NCBI GenBank assembly: GCA_947178085.1
Contig: CAMWWS010000044.1
Span: 1 to 12,242 of the forward strand
Direction of reading: 5' to 3'
DNA: 12,242 nt
From: an uncultured Lachnospiraceae bacterium
GTDB taxonomy: Bacteria; Bacillota_A; Clostridia; Lachnospirales; Lachnospiraceae
Shown here piece by piece: positions 7,566 to 12,242 of this stretch. Positions within the stretch are counted from its first letter, which is position 1; every line of letters begins with the position of its first letter. The position numbers and the translations under genes were made by a program. The notes below the pieces were generated by a model, which worked only from the letters and a program-made list of their open reading frames with translations, ran no database searches and was not told the DNA's origin.

Positions 7566-7613
7566 GGTTGAAATTGTTTCAGTAGATGCAAAATAAATAT
7601 CAGGCGGGGCGTA

Positions 7614-8225
7614 TCAAAAGTGTTTCTGCTTCCGCTGCAATTTCTTCGATAATCTCCTTGCGGGCTTCGTTTTCTTTTTTATGATTTGACTGCGCTTCTC
7701 TGCAATAAAGACATAATATCCGTCTCTTTCCCGTACTTTGACACCGCCAAAAACAGAGAACAGCTTATTTTTGTACCAATCAAGTCTTTTGGTGACCATA
7801 ACCAGTTTTCCGCCCATAGCCAGCTTACTAAAACCGGATTCAATAAATTTCTTAGGAACAGAAAAATCCGCGTGATATGGCGGATTACTCAATATGAGTG
7901 TAAAATTATTTTCTTCTACATTTTGATATCCATCGCTTAGTCCGATTTTAATGTTTGGTACACCGTTAAGTGCTGCATTTTTCATTGCATACTCTACTGC
8001 CCGCTCTGAAATATCACACATAATAACACTTTCTTCACCTATGAGTTTTCCCGCCAGTATGCCTACAACACCATAACCGCAGCCTAAATCCAACACCTTA
8101 TCACTTGGTAAAAAATCAATTTCAGACAATAGAGCCAACGTACCATTGTCAATAGAATTTGGAGAAAAAATTGACGACTCCGTTTCAAACTTCAAATCTA
8201 CATTTTTTATCTTTGCATGAATCAT
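7614..8225 (-). CDS. RsmC-like small methyltransferase (SAM-dependent, MTS family)
   Basis: A 203-residue class I SAM-dependent methyltransferase. The SAM-binding motif is VLDLGCGYGVVG at about 44-55, and an acidic strand end VIMCDISERAVEYA follows. The NPPY motif (ILSNPPYHADF) is typical of N-methyltransferases acting on nucleic acid bases or glutamine amides. Its opening, with IDNGTLALLSEI just ahead of the SAM motif, resembles the catalytic half of RsmC, which makes m2G1207 in 16S rRNA. It is half the length of E. coli RsmC, as usual for Firmicutes MTS proteins. A very basic tail (KKKTKPARRLSKKLQRKQK) may bind RNA. The best ribosome site (GAGGAG) is about 15 bases from the ATG, longer than usual. 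A TATAAT on the minus strand (8295-8300) is a possible -10 box. Substrate is inference. Confidence 0.85.
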   Translation of the reverse strand: MIHAKIKNVDLKFETESSIFSPNSIDNGTLALLSEIDFLPSDKVLDLGCGYGVVGILAGKLIGEESVIMCDISERAVEYAMKNAALNGVPNIKIGLSDGYQNVEENNFTLILSNPPYHADFSVPKKFIESGFSKLAMGGKLVMVTKRLDWYKNKLFSVFGGVKVRERDGYYVFIAEKRSQIIKKKTKPARRLSKKLQRKQKHF

Positions 8226-8308
8226 TGCTTTATCTTACATCTCCTCATATCCGTAGTTTAGCAAATACATAAAAAAGCACCTACCTCAAGATTAATTATA
8301 AAAAAATA

Positions 8309-8351
8309 TGAGCCAAACGAATTTGCTCACATCCTTTATATATTAGGCTCA
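8309..8351. promoter_or_regulatory. Inverted repeat in the divergent intergenic region
   Basis: TGAGCC (8309-8314) and GGCTCA (8346-8351) are perfect inverted copies with 31 bases between them. An inner GCTCA (8325-8329) can pair with the same left arm. Flanking AT bases partly extend the match. It lies between the methyltransferase (minus) and regulator (plus) genes. It could bind a regulator of either gene; no role is proven. The rest of 8226-8459 is very AT-rich. Confidence 0.35.
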
Positions 8352-8392
8352 AATATTTAAATAAATTACATATATTAGATATACATAAAATA

Positions 8393-8412
8393 TATTTGAC
8401 ATATATCAAATA
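8393..8412. promoter_or_regulatory. Dyad operator candidate upstream of the ArsR-type regulator
   Basis: ATTTGA (8394-8399) and TCAAAT (8406-8411) are perfect inverted arms, extended by T8393 and A8412. The 6-base centre is also symmetric except for one pair. A TTGACA hexamer (8396-8401) lies inside it and could be a -35 box, although no good -10 sits at 17 bases (TAAACA at 8419-8424). AT-rich dyads with TCAAAT-like arms are known for ArsR/SmtB-family operators such as CadC sites. Autoregulation by the downstream gene is inference. Confidence 0.55.
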
Positions 8413-8459
8413 ATATGATAAACATAATATATAACAAGCATAAAAGGAGACATACAATC

Positions 8460-9674
8460 ATGGCAGGTAAACTGAATTTGTCCATAAGCAAAGAGCCCTT
8501 CTGGCTTCTTGAAGCAATGGCATGTATGAACTATGTCGAATGGCTTGACAGCGATGAATGGCTTAATAAGAGCAGCGGTCAGGTCAGGCGGATAAAGGAG
8601 GAATTTCTGCTTCCATACCGAAGCTATCGCGGCGAAATGCGTGCCAGACTTAAGCCGGTTTTGGAGCAGTATCCTATGCTCATGAACTATGTGGATAATT
8701 CTCCGCGGAAACAGGTAAGCCTGCGGACTTTTAATCCGCCTATGATAACTTTTCTGGAAATGATGCAGCATATTTTAGAAGCTGAAGAGCTTCCTGATGA
8801 GAAAGAACTGGAGAGGGAGCTAAACCATGCTTTTGAGCGGATACTTGATAATGAAATAATTAAAAAATCGGACACAGGTAAAACGTCGGTTCAAAACATT
8901 CAGGATGTCATGGCTGCGCTGGAGAATCTGGACAGAGAAGATGCGGACAAATTCAAGCTGCTTCGTTTGTATTCGGAGCGCCGTGAGGTAATGGAGCAGT
9001 TGTGGAGTTTTAAAGGAGCGTGCACAGAGATTGGGCGAAGCTGCTTTGCGCTGGTGCAGGAGCGGTTTGATGCGTGTATGGAAAAACTGCAGGAGCCGGG
9101 AAATTTAGAATCATTTCTGGCCAAACTGGGTTTTCAGCTTCAGTTCGGAGAAAAATATTCCTGTCGCCTTACGCCCGCTATTATGCAATGTAATGAGGTC
9201 ATGGTACATGAAGATGAAAAAGAGTCAGGAGTTGATGATTCCGGGAGTATCACATGCAGTATGCGCTTTGGAATTGAAGTTTTTCAGGCATATGAAATGC
9301 GTTACTCGGACATGTTAAATGATGACAGGCTCTTAGACAGGTTGAAGGCTCTGGGAGATTCAACGCGGCTTAAGATTTTGCATCATCTGGTGGAATGTCC
9401 AAGCTATCTGCAGGAGTTAGCGAAGAAGCTTAAACTGACGCCGGCAACTGTTCTGCATCATCTGGGGATTCTGATGTCGGAGGGACTGATTGAAATACAG
9501 ATGACCGGAGAGAAAAAGCGTGTATATTATCAGGTAAATAAACAGGGACTGCAGGAAGTGAGCAATGGAATAATGCAGCTGGCGATGACCAGACAGGAGC
9601 GCGAGACGCAGAAAATAGAGCAGCAGATGAAAGAAATGCAGCAAAATCAGGGAGACGGACAATGGACAATATAA
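8460..9674 (+). CDS. ArsR-type winged-helix regulator with a large unknown N-terminal domain
   Basis: A 404-residue predicted transcription factor. The DNA-binding part is at the C-terminus, about 289-365: an ArsR/HTH_5-type winged helix with LKALGDSTRLKILHHL, then LAKKLKLTPATVLHHLGIL as recognition region and a wing ending VYYQVN. The usual metal motif ELCVCD in helix 3 is absent (ECPSYLQEL is there), so metal sensing is not supported. The first 290 residues are mostly helical and unrecognised; they may bind a ligand or form a dimer. The tail (about 372-395) is Gln/Glu/Met-rich and looks like a coiled coil. Typical ArsR proteins are about 100 residues, so this is much longer. The ATG at 8460 follows AAAAGGAG by 10 bases; an in-frame ATG at 8415 lacks a ribosome site. 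The stop lies inside the next gene, so it probably controls that exporter. Confidence 0.85.
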   Translation: MAGKLNLSISKEPFWLLEAMACMNYVEWLDSDEWLNKSSGQVRRIKEEFLLPYRSYRGEMRARLKPVLEQYPMLMNYVDNSPRKQVSLRTFNPPMITFLEMMQHILEAEELPDEKELERELNHAFERILDNEIIKKSDTGKTSVQNIQDVMAALENLDREDADKFKLLRLYSERREVMEQLWSFKGACTEIGRSCFALVQERFDACMEKLQEPGNLESFLAKLGFQLQFGEKYSCRLTPAIMQCNEVMVHEDEKESGVDDSGSITCSMRFGIEVFQAYEMRYSDMLNDDRLLDRLKALGDSTRLKILHHLVECPSYLQELAKKLKLTPATVLHHLGILMSEGLIEIQMTGEKKRVYYQVNKQGLQEVSNGIMQLAMTRQERETQKIEQQMKEMQQNQGDGQWTI

Positions 9675-11479
9675 AAAACAAAACTTCTTATCCGCTGGGA
9701 TTAACACTGAAACGCATGTTGAAAAACGTCGCAAATCAAAATCCCAAGCTGTTTTTACTATGCGGAATTTATACCATGACGGCGGCGGTTTATCCGTTTT
9801 TTGCGGTGTTTTTGCCTAAGCTTTTTTTAACCGAACTGCAAAAAGGCGCTGCTGCTACGCCGGAGCAGATTTTAACGATTGCAGCAGGATACTTTATTTT
9901 AGCGGGAACAGTGGGTTTTATACAGAGGTATCTAAAGCATATGCCTTACTCGGAACTGTCGCTGCTTAGGCTGGACTATGTCAGGCTTGCATGTGTCAAA
10001 GTTATGGAGATGGCATATCCTAACACGGAGGACGCAGGATTCATGCAAAAATACGATAAAGCGCTTTTGGCTACGCAGAGCAATGACAATGGAGTGGAAG
10101 GAATTTATCATAAACTATACGAGATGCCGGCTGTGTTTCTGACTACTGCAGCGCTGGGAGTTTTTATCGGCAGATTAAGCATATGGGTGCTGTTCGGACT
10201 TTTTTTGAATCTGGCAGCCATAGTATGGATAAGCCGTAAGAGCCATAGCTTCCGATATGGAAAAAAGGAAGAAGAAGCCGGATTAAGGCGCAAGGTCAGT
10301 TATTATAATAAGGTATCGGGCGATTTTACATATGGGAAAGACATTCGTATGTATGGGCTTAAAAATAGGGTTTTGGATAATGCCGCAGAAGAAATCTCAC
10401 GATATAAGAATCTGAACCGTATTCTGGCAGCCAAAGAATACCGCCTTGGGTTTATCGGTCTGGCGGCCGTGCTATTAGGGGATATACTCACCTATGGCAC
10501 ATTGATAAGCCGGACCATCGGTGGGATGTCCATTGCTGATTTTTCCATGTATCTGACGGCGTCGCTTACACTTTCGGTATATCTTAAGCAGGCGGCGGAA
10601 CAGCTCAGCTTTGTGGTGAATGAGGGACAGTATGTCCATGAGATGTACTTCTTTCTGGATAAAGATATGGGTGAGCGGGGCGGAAACCGTCAGGCAATAG
10701 CAGGAGATACATTGGAGATAGTGTTTGATGATGTAAGCTTTCGATATCCGAATGCGGAAAAATATATTTACCGTCATCTTAATCTGAGGATACAAAAAGG
10801 TGAACGGCTGGCTGTAGTGGGAATCAATGGCGCGGGAAAGAGTACGCTGGTAAAGCTGATGATGGGGCTTTTTGATGTGACGGAAGGAGAAATCCGCATA
10901 AATGACATTCCTATACGGGAATTTGATAAAAAAGCGTTGTATTCAATGTTTGCCGCCGTATTTCAGGAGATAAATATTCTGGCGTTTACAGTGCGTGAAA
11001 ACGTAGCCGGTTGTCTTAATGATATTGATGATGAGAGGGTAAGCAAAGCGCTGGAAAAGGTGGGACTGAAGGAAGCTATAAATGCACTGCCTGAAAAGAC
11101 TGATCAGATGATGTTGAAGGTAGTCGAAGAGGATGGGACAATGCTGTCCGGAGGGCAGAACCAGAAAATTGCCATAGCCAGAGCGCTTTACAAGGATGCG
11201 AATATGGTCATACTGGATGAGCCTACGGCGGCGCTTGATGCATTGGCTGAAGCCGAAATATACGAGAACTTCAGCAGCCTTGTAAAAGGAAAGACGGCGG
11301 TCTTTATTTCACATAGGCTTGCCAGTACGCGTTTCTGCGACCACATCGCCCTGTTTGATAAGGATGGACTTAAAGAATATGGGACCCATGATGAACTGAT
11401 GGAGCGCAGGGGCAGCTATTACGAGATGTTTACCGTACAGGGAAAATATTATACGCAGGACGCAAAGGAGGGGTATTAA
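9662..11479 (+). CDS. ABC exporter half-transporter (fused membrane and ATPase domains)
   Basis: A 605-residue half-transporter. The membrane domain (about 1-330) has hydrophobic segments near 30-55, 75-95, 150-185 and 262-310, followed by the ATPase domain. Walker A is G387-INGAGKST395, the signature LSGGQ is at 495-499, Walker B is VILDEP with Asp519 and Glu520, and the switch His is H551 (ISHRLAS). The Q-loop Gln is in AAVFQEIN. All catalytic motifs look intact, so this half can hydrolyse ATP. It is of the drug/lipid/peptide exporter type; substrate is unknown. The ATG overlaps the regulator stop by 13 bases, with GGGAGACGG shortly before it. A second half-transporter begins one base after this stop, so a heterodimer is likely. 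Confidence 0.93.
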   Translation: MDNIKNKTSYPLGLTLKRMLKNVANQNPKLFLLCGIYTMTAAVYPFFAVFLPKLFLTELQKGAAATPEQILTIAAGYFILAGTVGFIQRYLKHMPYSELSLLRLDYVRLACVKVMEMAYPNTEDAGFMQKYDKALLATQSNDNGVEGIYHKLYEMPAVFLTTAALGVFIGRLSIWVLFGLFLNLAAIVWISRKSHSFRYGKKEEEAGLRRKVSYYNKVSGDFTYGKDIRMYGLKNRVLDNAAEEISRYKNLNRILAAKEYRLGFIGLAAVLLGDILTYGTLISRTIGGMSIADFSMYLTASLTLSVYLKQAAEQLSFVVNEGQYVHEMYFFLDKDMGERGGNRQAIAGDTLEIVFDDVSFRYPNAEKYIYRHLNLRIQKGERLAVVGINGAGKSTLVKLMMGLFDVTEGEIRINDIPIREFDKKALYSMFAAVFQEINILAFTVRENVAGCLNDIDDERVSKALEKVGLKEAINALPEKTDQMMLKVVEEDGTMLSGGQNQKIAIARALYKDANMVILDEPTAALDALAEAEIYENFSSLVKGKTAVFISHRLASTRFCDHIALFDKDGLKEYGTHDELMERRGSYYEMFTVQGKYYTQDAKEGY

Positions 11480-11480
11480 G

Positions 11481-12242
11481 ATGAATAATGTTAAAAAACT
11501 AAGGCTGTTTTTCCGATTGTCGTGGGAAACTGCTCCTTCATACATAATCCTGCTTATCTTTCGAACGGTGATGAGCGGCGGACAGGTGGTTATGAACGTG
11601 GTTTTGCCCAAATTCCTTATTGATGAGTTGACCGGAAATTGTGAACCTCATCGTTTACTTATGTTCGGCGGTATGGTAGTGGGCTCAAATCTGTTTTTTG
11701 CGTGGTTTGGACGCTTTATGAAGCGGCATATGGATGTGCAGAATCCGTATGTAAGTCAAAAGATGGAGCAGCTTCTGGGAGAAAAGATTATGAGTCTGCC
11801 TTATATCAGGCTGGAAGACCCGTATTATCTGGATTTGAAGGAGCGGGCGGCATTTGCCTTTACAAATCAGGAGGCTATGCTCAACATGATTATCGGTTTA
11901 GCGGAGCTTTTGCAGAAGGGAAGTACGCTGATTGGTCTGACTGTTATTATGGTAACTCTGAGCCCGGTATTGGTGGTAATACTGCTTTTACTTGTAGGAA
12001 TAATGCTTTTGCTTCAGAGAAGACTTTCCGTAAGTTTTAGAAAGATAAATGAATTGATTCTTCCGATCAATCGCAGATATGGATATTATGTTAACCAAGC
12101 CTTTTCAAATGATATGCAGAAAGATATACGTTTGTATGGTATGGCGAATATGCTGGGGGAGCGTATAGAATGGTATAATCGTGACATGACGAAAACTTTT
12201 GCAGGATTTCATAAGCAGGAAGGTTTCTATATGGGATTATAC
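11481..12242 (+). CDS. Second ABC half-exporter, membrane domain (3' end outside window)
   Basis: An open frame runs from the ATG at 11481 to the right edge (254 codons without a stop). The ATG follows AAAGGAGG (11464-11471) by nine bases, one base after the preceding gene stops. The start is MNNVKKLRLFFRLSWE, followed by hydrophobic segments near 20-40, 60-80 and 150-175, typical of an ABC exporter membrane domain. The motif Q-K-DIRLYGM near the right edge matches G-KDIRMYGL in the first half-transporter, placing both in the same subfamily. The ATPase domain lies beyond the window. It is most likely the partner of the preceding gene. The overlapping frame at 11702-12040 is a shadow of this gene. 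Confidence 0.88.
   Translation, partial: MNNVKKLRLFFRLSWETAPSYIILLIFRTVMSGGQVVMNVVLPKFLIDELTGNCEPHRLLMFGGMVVGSNLFFAWFGRFMKRHMDVQNPYVSQKMEQLLGEKIMSLPYIRLEDPYYLDLKERAAFAFTNQEAMLNMIIGLAELLQKGSTLIGLTVIMVTLSPVLVVILLLLVGIMLLLQRRLSVSFRKINELILPINRRYGYYVNQAFSNDMQKDIRLYGMANMLGERIEWYNRDMTKTFAGFHKQEGFYMGLY

Noticed and set aside
7556..7573. Intrinsic terminator of the methyltransferase gene on the minus strand
   Set aside because: The TTCAA/TTGAA stem is only 5 bp and AT-rich, though followed by TTTTT; it overlaps the better-supported -35 box.
8415..8459. Upstream ATG start for the ArsR-type regulator
   Set aside because: It has no ribosome site and overlaps the likely promoter; ATG 8460 has AAAAGGAG at 10 bases.
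11702..12040. 112-codon plus-strand frame
   Set aside because: It overlaps the second ABC transporter in another frame; the frame from 11481 has a strong ribosome site and clear membrane-domain similarity.

Overview
The window looks like part of a chromosome from a Gram-positive anaerobic Clostridia, probably a Lachnospiraceae- or Ruminococcaceae-like gut or rumen bacterium. Supporting signs are moderate-to-low GC with very AT-rich intergenic DNA, strong AGGAGG-type ribosome binding sites, plant-polysaccharide glycosidases without signal peptides, a sporulation-type D-Ala-D-Ala carboxypeptidase, and exported proteins with Gram-positive signal peptides. The genus is inference. No tRNA, rRNA, CRISPR array or insertion sequence was seen.

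Left part (1-2484, plus strand): the 3' end of a family GH31 alpha-glycosidase (alpha-xylosidase-like) is followed 40 bases later by a family GH43 glycosidase with an unusual N-terminal extension and an internal bacterial Ig-like domain. Neither shows an export signal, as far as can be seen. They probably hydrolyse imported hemicellulose oligosaccharides in the cytoplasm.

Middle part (about 2550-5970, plus strand): a good sigma-A promoter drives a cell-envelope gene set. It holds a secreted protein with two 40-residue repeats and a tandem array of 10-residue repeats, then a small exported protein that appears to start at a rare CTG codon next to a hairpin. An ATGA-coupled serine D-Ala-D-Ala carboxypeptidase (peptidase S11) with an N-terminal copper-amine-oxidase-N-like domain ends the set. 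It runs tail to tail, with a 16-base gap and no visible terminator, into the next gene.

Right-middle part (5987-8225, minus strand): a second GH43 glycosidase with a C-terminal CBM6-like module lies behind a predicted leader of about 200 nt. Upstream is a small RsmC-like methyltransferase.

Right part (8226-12242, plus strand): divergent from the methyltransferase is a compact operon. It encodes a 404-residue regulator with an ArsR-type winged helix at the C-terminus and about 290 residues of unrecognised domain in front, then two ABC half-exporters, the second cut by the window edge. The regulator overlaps the first ABC gene by 13 bases, and the two ABC genes are one base apart. A near-perfect dyad overlapping a TTGACA box upstream is the likely autoregulatory operator. 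This regulator-plus-exporter pair is the best candidate here for an undescribed functional unit.
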